In this document: piece after piece, positions 26,301 to 34,267 of the stretch | Position numbering within the stretch: the first letter of the stretch is position 1 | Layout: every line of letters starts with the position of its first letter | DNA from: Clostridium sartagoforme AAU1 | Lineage (GTDB): Bacteria; Bacillota; Clostridia; Clostridiales; Clostridiaceae | Assembly (NCBI RefSeq): GCF_000401215.1 | Contig: NZ_ASRV01000073.1 | Span: 1 to 34,267, forward strand | Length of the DNA: 34,267 bases | Direction of reading: 5' to 3' | Made by a program: the position numbers and the translations under genes | Notes under the pieces: generated by a model | What the model saw: only the letters and a program-made list of their open reading frames with translations | Told to the model about the DNA's origin: nothing | The model's database searches: none

Positions 26301-28037
26301 ATGATTAAAAAATTATCTAGTTATATTAGGGAGTATAAAAAGGATTCTATCTTAACTCCTGCTTTTATTGCAATTGAAGTAATACTTGAAGTAATTATTC
26401 CTGTTTTAATGGCTATGATTATTGATAATGGGGTAGAGAAGGGAGATATGAAATATGTAACTATACTTGGAGTAATTATGCTAGTTATGGCTTTTGTATC
26501 TCTGACATTTGGAGCTTTAGCTGGAAAAACTGGAGCTAAGGCATCTACAGGATTTGCAAAAAATTTAAGAAAAGGAATGTTTTATAAAATACAAGATTAC
26601 TCCTTTTCCAATATAGACAAATATTCAACAGCAGGATTAGTAACAAGATTAACTACGGACGTAACAAACGTACAAAATGCATACTTAATGATTATTAGAA
26701 CATTTGCAAGAGCGCCATTTATGCTTATAGCTGCGATGGTAATGAGTTTTTATATTAATTCAAGAATGGCATTAATATTCTTAGGAGCAATTATATTTCT
26801 TGGAATTTCTTTATATTTTGTAATTTCAAATGCTCATCCTATTTTCAAAAAGGTTTTTAGAAAATATGATGATTTAAATGCAAGTGTACAGGAAAACTTA
26901 ACAGGTATTCGTGTAGTAAAAGCTTATGTAAGAGAAGATCATGAAATTGATAAATTTCATAAGGCTTCACAAAACTTATATAACATGTTTATAAAGGCAG
27001 AAAAAATAATAATTTTAAATGCACCTATAATGCAATTTACTATGTATACAATTATCTTATTATTTTCTTGGTTTGGTGCAAAGATGATAGTATCAAGCGA
27101 TATGAAAACTGGGGAACTTATGAGTTTATTCACATATGCTGGTAACATTTTAATGAGTCTTATGATGATATCAATGGTTTTTGTTATGGTTACAATGGCA
27201 AAATCATCAGCAGAAAGAATTGTTGAAGTATTAGAAGAAGAAAGTGATTTGAAAAACTCTGAAAATCCTATATATGAAGTTAAAGATGGTTCTATTGAAT
27301 TTGATAATGTTAATTTTAGCTATGGGAAAAAAGAAGATAATTTAAATTTAGAAAATATAAACTTAAAAATTAAATCAGGAGAAACTATTGGAATCATAGG
27401 TGGAACAGGAAGTGCAAAGTCAACATTTGTACAACTTATTCCAAGACTTTATGATGTAACAAGTGGATCATTAAAAATTGGTGGATTAGATGTTAGAGAT
27501 TATGATATTGAAACATTAAGAAATGAAGTTTCAATGGTTCTTCAAAAGAATGTGCTTTTCTCAGGAACAATAAATGAAAACTTAAGATGGGGTAATAAAG
27601 ATGCTACTGATGAAGAAATAGTGCAGGCGTGTAATGCTGCACAAGCTAGTGAATTTATAGAAAACTTCCCAGATAAATATGATACTTATATTGAACAAGG
27701 TGGAACAAATGTGTCAGGTGGGCAAAAGCAAAGATTATGTATTGCAAGGGCATTACTTAAGAAACCTAAAATACTAATTTTAGATGATTCAACAAGTGCT
27801 GTAGACACAAAGACTGATGCACTAATTAGAAAGTCATTCAAGCAATCAATTCCACATACTACCAAAATAATTATTGCACAACGTATTTCTTCAGTTGAAG
27901 ATGCAGATAAAATAATAGTATTAAACGATGGTAAAATTAATGGAATTGGAACTCATGAAGAACTATTAAGAACAAATGAAATATACAAAGAAGTATATGA
28001 TTGTCAAGTGAAAGGAGCTGGTGAAGATGAAGCCTAA
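26301..28037 (+). CDS. Heterodimeric ABC exporter, degenerate-site subunit
   Basis: Half-transporter of 578 residues: six membrane helices, then a nucleotide-binding domain with Walker A GGTGSAKST (Ala for the usual Gly), signature VSGGQKQ, Walker B ILILDDSTS and H-loop IIAQRIS. The Asp after Walker B and Gln for His mark the non-catalytic site of LmrCD / TM287-288 type heterodimers; the canonical signature serves the partner's active site. GGGAGG precedes the ATG directly after MarR operator 3. The next subunit gene overlaps its end by 11 bp. Paralogous to the minus-strand gene at 9298-11017. Likely drug or peptide export, induced when the MarR repressor binds its ligand. Confidence 0.92.
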   Translation: MIKKLSSYIREYKKDSILTPAFIAIEVILEVIIPVLMAMIIDNGVEKGDMKYVTILGVIMLVMAFVSLTFGALAGKTGAKASTGFAKNLRKGMFYKIQDYSFSNIDKYSTAGLVTRLTTDVTNVQNAYLMIIRTFARAPFMLIAAMVMSFYINSRMALIFLGAIIFLGISLYFVISNAHPIFKKVFRKYDDLNASVQENLTGIRVVKAYVREDHEIDKFHKASQNLYNMFIKAEKIIILNAPIMQFTMYTIILLFSWFGAKMIVSSDMKTGELMSLFTYAGNILMSLMMISMVFVMVTMAKSSAERIVEVLEEESDLKNSENPIYEVKDGSIEFDNVNFSYGKKEDNLNLENINLKIKSGETIGIIGGTGSAKSTFVQLIPRLYDVTSGSLKIGGLDVRDYDIETLRNEVSMVLQKNVLFSGTINENLRWGNKDATDEEIVQACNAAQASEFIENFPDKYDTYIEQGGTNVSGGQKQRLCIARALLKKPKILILDDSTSAVDTKTDALIRKSFKQSIPHTTKIIIAQRISSVEDADKIIVLNDGKINGIGTHEELLRTNEIYKEVYDCQVKGAGEDEA

Positions 28038-29961
28038 TAATGTACAAAAAGTAAGAAGTAATGGCCAAGGAGCACCAGGAAAAATGTCAGCTAGAAAAGG
28101 AAGTAAAAATCCTATGAAGACATTAAGCAGGCTTTTGGAATATGTCTTCAAGGAATATAAACTAAAGTTTTTAATAGTTATAATTTGTATATTAATTAGT
28201 TCACTTGCAACTGTAGCAAGTACATTATTTCTCAAAACTTTAATAGATGATTATATTACACCATTTTTAGGACAATCAAGTCCTAATTTCATGCCATTAC
28301 TAAAAACAATAGGAATGATGGCGGTAATATACTATATAGGAACATTATCAACTTATATATATAATAGAATTATGATAGTTGTAGCTCAAGGAAGTCTTAA
28401 GAAAATTAGAGATGATATGTTTGAGCATATGGAAAGTTTACCAATAAAATATTTTGATACTCATTCTCATGGAGAAATAATGAGTTTGTATACTAATGAT
28501 ACAGATACATTAAGGCAAATGATAAGTCAAAGCTTACCACAATTAATATCATCAATAATAACTGTAGTTAGTGTATTTATTTCAATGATAATTTTAAGTA
28601 TTCCTCTTACATTTGTTGCACTAGTAATGATTTTCGTAATGTTTAAAGTTATAAAAACCATTGGAGGTAAAAGTTCACTTTACTTTGGAAAACAACAAAA
28701 GGATTTAGGAAAAGTTAATGGATTTATAGAAGAAATGATGGAAGGACAAAAGGTTATTAAAGTTTTTTGTCATGAAGATGAATCTAAGATAAATTTCGAT
28801 AAATTAAATGATGATTTATGCGATAGTGCTTATAAAGCTAATACTTTTGCAAATATATTAATGCCTATAATGGGTAACTTAAGTTATATAAATTATGTTC
28901 TTACTGCAGTTGTGGGAGGTCTTTTAGCCATAGGCGGTGTTGGAGGATTTACTTTAGGTGCACTTGCGTCATTTTTACAACTTACTAGAAATTTAAATCA
29001 GCCAATAGGACAAATGTCACAACAATTTAACTCTGTAATTATGGCGCTTGCAGGAGCAGAAAGAATTTTTGAACTTCTAGATGAAGATCATGAAACTGAT
29101 GACGGATATGTAACATTAGTTAATGCTAAAGTAAAATCAAATGGAGAGTTAGAAGAAGTAAAAGAACGTACTGGTATATGGGCATGGAAGCATCCTCATA
29201 GTGATGGTACAATTACTTACACAAGAATGCTAGGAGATATGGTATTTGATGATGTAGACTTTGGATATGATGATAAAAAGATAATTCTTCATAATATAAA
29301 ACTATTTGCGAAGCCAGGTCAAAAGGTAGCTTTCGTTGGAGCAACTGGTGCAGGAAAAACTACAATAACTAATTTAATTAATAGATTCTATGATATACAA
29401 GATGGTAAAATCAGATATGATGGAATCAACATTAATAAAATTAAAAAAGATGATTTAAGAAGATCACTAGGAATAGTACTTCAAGATACTCATCTATTTA
29501 CAGGAACAATAGCAGATAACATTAGATATGGTAAGTTAGATGCAACTGATGAGGAAGTATTTGCAGCTGCAAAGTTAGCTAATGCAGATACATTTATTAA
29601 ACATTTATCACAAGGATATGACACGCTCATAACAGGAGATGGAGCTAATTTATCACAAGGACAAAGACAACTTTTAGCAATTGCTAGAGCTGCTATTGCC
29701 GATCCTCCAGTATTAATTTTGGATGAAGCTACTTCAAGTATAGATACAAGAACTGAAGCAATAGTTCAAGAGGGTATGGATAAACTTATGCATGGTAGAA
29801 CAGTATTTGTTATTGCTCATAGACTTTCTACAGTTAAGAACTCAGATGTAATTATGGTTCTTGAACAAGGAAGAATAATAGAGCGTGGAAATCATGATAA
29901 TTTAATACAGCAAAAAGGAAAATACTATCAACTCTATACAGGAGCTTTTGAGCTGCAATAA
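28027..29961 (+). CDS. Heterodimeric ABC exporter, consensus-site subunit
   Basis: Half-transporter of 644 residues: a Gly/Lys-rich cytosolic N-terminus of about 35 residues, six membrane helices, and a nucleotide-binding domain with Walker A GATGAGKTT, signature NLSQGQRQ, Walker B VLILDEATSS and H-loop VIAHRLS. The catalytic Glu and His are present. A linker insert of roughly 50 residues before the domain (ERTGIWAWKHPHSDGTITYT) is longer than in the paralogue at 7550-9283. The start is either GTG 28021 or ATG 28027; AAAGGAG at 28011-28017 is better spaced from the ATG. Translationally coupled with the upstream subunit by an 11-bp overlap. Expression should follow the MarR operators. Confidence 0.92.
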   Translation: MKPNNVQKVRSNGQGAPGKMSARKGSKNPMKTLSRLLEYVFKEYKLKFLIVIICILISSLATVASTLFLKTLIDDYITPFLGQSSPNFMPLLKTIGMMAVIYYIGTLSTYIYNRIMIVVAQGSLKKIRDDMFEHMESLPIKYFDTHSHGEIMSLYTNDTDTLRQMISQSLPQLISSIITVVSVFISMIILSIPLTFVALVMIFVMFKVIKTIGGKSSLYFGKQQKDLGKVNGFIEEMMEGQKVIKVFCHEDESKINFDKLNDDLCDSAYKANTFANILMPIMGNLSYINYVLTAVVGGLLAIGGVGGFTLGALASFLQLTRNLNQPIGQMSQQFNSVIMALAGAERIFELLDEDHETDDGYVTLVNAKVKSNGELEEVKERTGIWAWKHPHSDGTITYTRMLGDMVFDDVDFGYDDKKIILHNIKLFAKPGQKVAFVGATGAGKTTITNLINRFYDIQDGKIRYDGININKIKKDDLRRSLGIVLQDTHLFTGTIADNIRYGKLDATDEEVFAAAKLANADTFIKHLSQGYDTLITGDGANLSQGQRQLLAIARAAIADPPVLILDEATSSIDTRTEAIVQEGMDKLMHGRTVFVIAHRLSTVKNSDVIMVLEQGRIIERGNHDNLIQQKGKYYQLYTGAFELQ

Positions 29962-29965
29962 ATAT

Positions 29966-30005
29966 AAAAATCTCAAGTATTTTATGTACTTGGGATTTTT
30001 TATTT
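29966..30005 (+). terminator. Intrinsic terminator of the marR-ABC unit
   Basis: AAAAATCTCAAGTA (29966-29979) pairs with TACTTGGGATTTTT (29987-30000), one G-U, seven-base loop, followed by more T residues. Confidence 0.88.
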
Positions 30006-30403
30006 TAAATATTAAAAAAGTGAAATAGAATAATATTTAAAAGTTAAAGTGTTGAAACTTAATTTCTAAAATGTTGCAATGGTAATAAATGTAAATATAC
30101 TTTTATTACTATAAGTTAGCTATGATACTATCTTTAAAAGGTTTTATAAGGCGTATTTTTAATTATTAATAGAGACAATTCAAAAATTAAAAAAGAGAGG
30201 GGGAAAATTATTTTAATAATTATATATTATAAAAAATGTTAGTTAGAAATACCTATGATAAAAGATTTGGTATTTATTATACCTATTTATATTATTATGT
30301 ACAAAAGTTTATATTGTTGGACTTTTTAAAACTTAGCATGGAGGATTATCATACATTTTTTATTAATTGCTGAAAAATTATTATTAAATAGGGGGATAAT
30401 TTA
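30006..30403 (+). other. Long intergenic region before the wall protein gene
   Basis: About 400 bp without a convincing gene. It includes a GAGAGGGGG run near 30193-30201 not followed by a usable start, a TTAGTTAGAAA half-site at 30239-30249 resembling half of the MarR operator, and GGGGGAT ahead of the ATG at 30404. I could not assign a promoter with confidence. The long untranslated leader leaves room for regulation. Confidence 0.4.
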
Positions 30404-33274
30404 ATGAATTTAAAGTTAAAAAGAAAACTTGGAATAATTACATGTGGATTTTTAATTTCTACAGTATTATTTCAAGATAAAGAAATAAAAACTGTAAATG
30501 CAAGTAGTAATGTACAAGTAAAATTAGGTATAGACAATTTAGATAAGAATTTAGATATTTTTGAAGGAAAAAAAGTAGGATTAATAACAAATCCATCTGG
30601 TGTTGATAGTAATTTTACAAGTTCAATAGATGTATTATATGAAAAAACAAATTTAACAACATTATTTGCCGCTGAACATGGAATAAGAGGTAATGCACAA
30701 GCTGGAGATAGTGTAGGGAATGAAGTTGATGAAGTTACTAAACTTCCAGTTCATAGTTTATATGGAGCAACTAAAAAACCAACTGCAGAAATGCTTCAAA
30801 ACGTTGATATATTAGCATATGATATGCAAGATGTAGGAGCAAGATTTTACACATATATAAATACACTAGCATATGCAATGGAAGCTTGTGCTGAAAATGA
30901 CAAAACTTTTGTTGTGTTTGATAGACCAAATCCAATTGGAGGTGAGGTTCAAGGAAATTTACTTAATATTGATTATAGTTCATTTGTAGGAATGTATCCT
31001 ATAGTTCAAAGATATGGGATGACAGTAGGAGAATATGCAAAATTCATAAATGAAGAATTTAATATTAATTGTAAACTTGAAGTTGTAGAAATGGAAGGCT
31101 GGACTCGTGATATGTATTATGATGAAACAGGATTAGATACATGGGTAATGCCTTCACCAAACATGCCTACACTAACTACTTCAATAGTATATACTGGTAC
31201 TTGTGTTTTTGAAGGAACCAATGTATCAGAAGGAAGAGGAACAACGAGACCATTTGAATTAATAGGAGCTCCATGGATTGACCCAATGAATCTTAGTAAT
31301 GAACTAAATTCTTTAGGGTTACCTGGTGTTAAATTTAGAGCAGCTTCATTTACTCCAACATTTTCAAAATATTCAGCAGCAGATAAGGCAAATTACCCAA
31401 CAGGTAAAAATCAAGTTTGTGGTGGAGTACAATTATATGTAACTGATAGAGATAAATTTAATGCTGTAAAGACAGGTTATGCTATGTTATATACAATTAG
31501 AGATATGTATCCAGAAAAGTTTCAATATTTAAGTACTAACTTTATAGACAAGCTAACAGGAAATAGCTATGTAAGGGAAGGTAAATATACATTAGAAGAA
31601 TTATATTCAATAGTTGATAATGAATCTAATGATTTTAAGACTAAAACAGAAAAGTACTATATTTACAAAGCATCAAACAAAAATGAAGACGATAACAATA
31701 GTACTAAGCTTGGTATAGATAATATTGATAATAATTTAGAGATATTCAAAGATAAAAGAGTGGGGCTTATAACTAATCCATCAGGTATTGATAGTAATTT
31801 CAAAAGCTCTATAGATGTATTATACGAAAAGACTAATTTAACAGCATTGTTTGCAGCAGAGCATGGTATTAGAGGATATGCACAAGCTGGAGATGGTGTT
31901 GGAAATGAGGTAGATAATATTACTAAACTTCCAGTTTATAGTTTATATGGTACAACTAAAAAGCCAACTACAGAAATGCTTCAAAATGTAGATATATTAG
32001 CTTATGATATGCAGGATGTAGGAGCTAGATTCTACACATATATAAATACATTAGCATATGCAATGGAAGCTTGTGCTGAAAATAATAAAACTTTTGTTGT
32101 ATTTGATAGACCCAATCCTATAGCTAGTGAAGTTCAAGGTAATTTGCTTGATACTGAATTTAGTTCTTTTGTAGGAATGTATCCAATAGTTCAAAGGTAT
32201 GGATTAACTGTTGGTGAATATGTACAATATATTAATGATAAATTTAATATCAATTGTGATTTAAAAGTAGTTAAAATGAGTGGATGGTCACAAGATATGT
32301 ACTATGATGAAACAGGATTAGATACATGGGTAATGCCTTCACCAAATATGCCAACATTAGATACAGCTTTAGTATATACAGGAACTTGTGTATTTGAAGG
32401 AACCAATGTATCAGAAGGAAGAGGAACAACAAGGCCATTTGAATTAATAGGAGCGCCATGGATAAATCCTATAGATTTAGCTAATGAACTAAATTCTTTG
32501 AATTTACCAGGAGTGAAATTTAGAGCAGCTTCATTTACACCACAATTTTCAAAGTACTCAGCATTAGATACTGCAAATTATCCAACCGGAAAAAATCAAG
32601 TTTGTGGTGGAGTACAATTATATGTAACAGATAGAGATAATTTTAATGGTGTTAAGACAGGTTATGCTATGTTATATACAGTTAGAGATATGTATCCAGA
32701 TAAATTTCAATATTTAAGTACTAATTTTATAGATAAGCTAACAGGAAATAGCTATGTAAGAGAAGGTAAATATACATTGGAAGAATTATATAAAATAGTT
32801 GATAAAGAATCAGAAGAATTTAAAGCAGAAATAGAAAATTATAGAATATATATACCTGAAGAACCTATTAATAATGTTCCTGTTATAACTGCAAATGATA
32901 AAACAATAAAATTAAATGAAGATTTTAATCCATTAAAGGATGTAACAGCTTATGATGATGAGGATGGAGATTTAACAGCATCTATAAAGGTTGAAGAAAA
33001 TACTGTAGATACTAGTAAAGCTGGAGAATATATAGTTAACTACAGTGTTTCTGATAGCGAGGGTGCCAGCACTTCTAAAAAGATAAATGTTACAGTTATA
33101 AAAGATAATGAAGATGATAATAATGGTAACACAAATAATAACTCAGGAAGTTTACCTCAAACTGGTAGTAATGTGAATGGTTCATTGTTATTAATAATTA
33201 TATCCTTATGCATGATATATATGGGGAAAGTAATTTTAGAAAATAAATCTAAGAAAGTAATAGATAAAAAGTAA
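30404..33274 (+). CDS. Cell-wall-anchored protein with two tandem NamZ (DUF1343) domains
   Basis: Protein of 956 residues. Signal peptide about 1-33 (cleavage near VNA-SS); first DUF1343 domain from residue 40; second from residue 435 (repeat unit 395 residues, 1185 bp); Ig-like DUF5011 domain about 825-899; Asn/Asp-rich linker; sortase motif LPQTG at 917-921, membrane helix and Lys-rich tail. DUF1343 includes NamZ, an exo-beta-N-acetylmuramidase that removes MurNAc from the non-reducing end of peptidoglycan fragments. Both copies keep FAAEHGIRG, whose Glu (91 and 486) matches the proposed catalytic Glu, and YDMQDVGARFYTY, MPSPNMPT and EGRGTTRPFELIGAPW. Copy 2 has RPNPIASE where copy 1 has RPNPIGGE. 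The copies are very similar even in DNA, so the duplication is fairly recent. Likely acts on wall fragments at the cell surface. No murQ/murP/nagZ genes nearby. Confidence 0.9.
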   Translation: MNLKLKRKLGIITCGFLISTVLFQDKEIKTVNASSNVQVKLGIDNLDKNLDIFEGKKVGLITNPSGVDSNFTSSIDVLYEKTNLTTLFAAEHGIRGNAQAGDSVGNEVDEVTKLPVHSLYGATKKPTAEMLQNVDILAYDMQDVGARFYTYINTLAYAMEACAENDKTFVVFDRPNPIGGEVQGNLLNIDYSSFVGMYPIVQRYGMTVGEYAKFINEEFNINCKLEVVEMEGWTRDMYYDETGLDTWVMPSPNMPTLTTSIVYTGTCVFEGTNVSEGRGTTRPFELIGAPWIDPMNLSNELNSLGLPGVKFRAASFTPTFSKYSAADKANYPTGKNQVCGGVQLYVTDRDKFNAVKTGYAMLYTIRDMYPEKFQYLSTNFIDKLTGNSYVREGKYTLEELYSIVDNESNDFKTKTEKYYIYKASNKNEDDNNSTKLGIDNIDNNLEIFKDKRVGLITNPSGIDSNFKSSIDVLYEKTNLTALFAAEHGIRGYAQAGDGVGNEVDNITKLPVYSLYGTTKKPTTEMLQNVDILAYDMQDVGARFYTYINTLAYAMEACAENNKTFVVFDRPNPIASEVQGNLLDTEFSSFVGMYPIVQRYGLTVGEYVQYINDKFNINCDLKVVKMSGWSQDMYYDETGLDTWVMPSPNMPTLDTALVYTGTCVFEGTNVSEGRGTTRPFELIGAPWINPIDLANELNSLNLPGVKFRAASFTPQFSKYSALDTANYPTGKNQVCGGVQLYVTDRDNFNGVKTGYAMLYTVRDMYPDKFQYLSTNFIDKLTGNSYVREGKYTLEELYKIVDKESEEFKAEIENYRIYIPEEPINNVPVITANDKTIKLNEDFNPLKDVTAYDDEDGDLTASIKVEENTVDTSKAGEYIVNYSVSDSEGASTSKKINVTVIKDNEDDNNGNTNNNSGSLPQTGSNVNGSLLLIIISLCMIYMGKVILENKSKKVIDKK
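30521..32890 (+). repeat. Tandem 1185-bp intragenic duplication
   Basis: Two head-to-tail copies, 30521-31705 and 31706-32890, encode the NamZ-like domains. Long identical DNA runs survive, for example around 31213-31268 and 32397-32454, so the locus is prone to unequal recombination and to assembly collapse. Confidence 0.85.
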
Positions 33275-33304
33275 AATCAGAATATTAGGTGATTTGCACT
33301 AAAT

Positions 33305-33357
33305 AAAAAGCTATAAGCACTAAATGGAGTTCACTTCATTTAAGCTTGTAGCTTTTT
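33305..33357 (+). terminator. Intrinsic terminator of the wall protein gene
   Basis: AAAAAGCTATAAGC (33305-33318) pairs with GCTTGTAGCTTTTT (33344-33357), one G-U; the 25-base loop contains a further TAAATG / CATTTA pairing. Confidence 0.85.
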
Positions 33358-33416
33358 CAGTCATATACTATTAAATAATATGATAGTATTGATAAATATG
33401 AGGAATATATTTACAA

Positions 33417-33446
33417 TTGACTCAAAGGGTTATATAGTTATATAAA
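33417..33446 (+). promoter_or_regulatory. Candidate promoter of the MTA/SAH nucleosidase gene
   Basis: TTGACT (33417-33422), 18-bp spacer, TATAAA (33441-33446), 50 bp before the chosen start codon. Confidence 0.6.
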
Positions 33447-33496
33447 GATTAATGGATAAATTAGGATAAGTTAATTATTAAATGGGAGATGAATTT

Positions 33497-34183
33497 ATGA
33501 GAATAGGAATTATAGCACCTTCAGAAGATGAAATAAGACCTTTTATTAATGAAATTTCAAATAGGAAATTAGAATATCATGCAATGTTAAAATTTTATAT
33601 TGGTAAATATGCTGATATAGAAGTTGTTGCACTATATTGTGGTGTTTGTAAAGTTAACGCAGCAATTGCAACTCAAATTTTAATAGATAAGTTTCAAATA
33701 ACTAATATTATTGTAACTGGAGTAGCAGGAGCAATTGATAAAAGCTTAGGTATTGGAGATACAGTTATTTCAAGAGAAGTAGTATATCACGATGTTGCTG
33801 AAGAAATATTAACAGAATATCATCCATGGATGAAAACTATATATTTTGAAAGTGATAAGAATTTATTATCTTTATGTAGGACAATAGTTAATGATAATAT
33901 TTTTAGTCAAAATATATTATTTGGGAAAATAGTTACAGGAGAAGCATTTATAGATGATAAGGGGAGAAGTGAAATAATATCTAAGTATGATCCGCTTTGT
34001 GTAGATATGGAAACAGCAAGTATTGCGCATGTTTGTTATGTAAATCAAATTCCTTTTATAGCTATAAGGTCAATAACAGATACTGAAGATGAAAGTGGTG
34101 TAGATGTTTTTGAATCTAATTGTTTAATGGCAGCAAATAAGTCTGTTGCTATTGTAAAAAAGCTATTAGAATTACTAAAATAG
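33497..34183 (+). CDS. mtnN: 5'-methylthioadenosine/S-adenosylhomocysteine nucleosidase
   Basis: Enzyme of 228 residues that cleaves adenine from methylthioadenosine and S-adenosylhomocysteine, recycling methionine and feeding the activated methyl cycle and autoinducer-2 route. N-terminal MRIGIIAPSEDE carries the Glu expected near position 12; IVTGVAGAIDKSLGIGDTVI, VDMETASIAHVC (catalytic-site Glu) and RSITDTED (catalytic Asp) follow, in the order of the Pfs/MTAN family. An in-frame ATG at 33482 overlaps the GGGAGATGA ribosome binding site that is well spaced for the ATG at 33497, so the latter is used. Ser/Thr variations from the E. coli motifs are within family range. Single gene behind its own promoter. 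Confidence 0.88.
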   Translation: MRIGIIAPSEDEIRPFINEISNRKLEYHAMLKFYIGKYADIEVVALYCGVCKVNAAIATQILIDKFQITNIIVTGVAGAIDKSLGIGDTVISREVVYHDVAEEILTEYHPWMKTIYFESDKNLLSLCRTIVNDNIFSQNILFGKIVTGEAFIDDKGRSEIISKYDPLCVDMETASIAHVCYVNQIPFIAIRSITDTEDESGVDVFESNCLMAANKSVAIVKKLLELLK

Positions 34184-34206
34184 ATAATGTATTTTAATAA
34201 TTTATT

Positions 34207-34235
34207 GTTAATATTGACTTATAATTAATATTAAC
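34207..34235 (+). terminator. Weak AT-only hairpin after mtnN
   Basis: GTTAATATT (34207-34215) and AATATTAAC (34227-34235) are perfect arms with an 11-base loop, but almost all A-T pairs and no clear T-run. Weak terminator at best. Confidence 0.3.
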
Positions 34236-34267
34236 TTCAATTTAAATAAATTATACAATTAAATAAA

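Noticed and set aside
27397..27426. Walker A with Ala instead of Gly (GGTGSAKST), first taken as an inactivating mutation in the ABC subunit at 26301.
   Set aside because: Together with Asp after Walker B and Gln for the H-loop His, it fits the normal degenerate-site subunit of heterodimeric exporters, where variation here is common.
30239..30255. TTAGTTAGAAATACCTAT as a fourth MarR operator.
   Set aside because: Only the left half matches; the right half is TACCTA rather than TCTAAC, and it lies after the exporter's terminator.
1..34267. CRISPR arrays, tRNA or rRNA genes, insertion sequences, prophage genes and classic riboswitches.
   Set aside because: Reading through all spacers shows no regular direct repeats, cloverleaf genes, transposase frames or recognisable riboswitch cores.

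Overview
This window is very AT-rich and reads as chromosome of a spore-forming Clostridium in the strict sense (cluster I). The signs are AGGAGG-type ribosome binding sites, heavy AT-ending codon use, clostridial protein families (a Csp-like germination subtilase, a MIF-type tautomerase, a dCache chemoreceptor, heterodimeric ABC exporters) and many hairpin-plus-T-run terminators. I see no rRNA, tRNA, CRISPR array, insertion sequence or phage gene. The species cannot be named from the sequence alone.

Layout. 1-2.5 kb: MIF-like tautomerase, ElaA-type acetyltransferase and, convergent, a MATE efflux pump. 2.8-6.0 kb: a decayed lipoprotein / response regulator / histidine kinase locus in which all three genes carry frameshifts and the regulator-kinase junction is missing. 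6.2-11.0 kb: a YcaQ/AlkX-type DNA glycosylase and, convergent, a two-gene heterodimeric ABC exporter whose first gene has a one-base frameshift. 11.4-13.3 kb: a DUF368/PopT undecaprenyl-phosphate transporter, a small membrane protein and a flavodoxin. 13.4-15.7 kb: a Csp-like subtilase that has lost its catalytic Asp and Ser, then a compact locus of tiny ORFs separated by terminator-like hairpins behind a strong promoter. 15.9-21.4 kb: a Cys-rich protein, then a uronate catabolic cluster (divergent AraC regulator, frameshifted kduI, kduD, a DhuI/RpiB-type isomerase, a cytosolic discoidin-like protein) and a broken AraC-type gene. 21.4-25.5 kb: SEC-C methionine aminopeptidase, PHP phosphoesterase and, on the minus strand, a chemoreceptor. 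25.7-30 kb: a MarR repressor with a second heterodimeric ABC exporter and three copies of a GTTAGA/TCTAAC operator. 30.4-34.2 kb: a sortase-anchored protein with two tandem NamZ/DUF1343 domains, then an MTA/SAH nucleosidase.

How it works together. Three efflux systems (one MATE, two ABC pairs) share the window, and the MarR circuit at 25.7-26.3 kb can be read directly from promoter and operators. The uronate cluster converts 4-deoxy-5-keto-uronate to 2-keto-3-deoxygluconate. It encodes two unrelated candidate isomerases for the first step, and the KduI type is the one broken by a frameshift. Kinase, aldolase and transporter genes for the pathway are not in the window.

Caution. About nine gene-breaking lesions fall in 34 kb. 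Several are single-base changes in or next to short A or T runs, so sequencing or assembly error competes with true pseudogene formation. No complete, wholly novel multi-gene system is evident. The best leads are the double active-site-loss Csp protein, the KduI/DhuI redundancy with its discoidin-like neighbour, the tandem NamZ wall protein and the small-ORF/attenuator locus at 15.0-15.7 kb.
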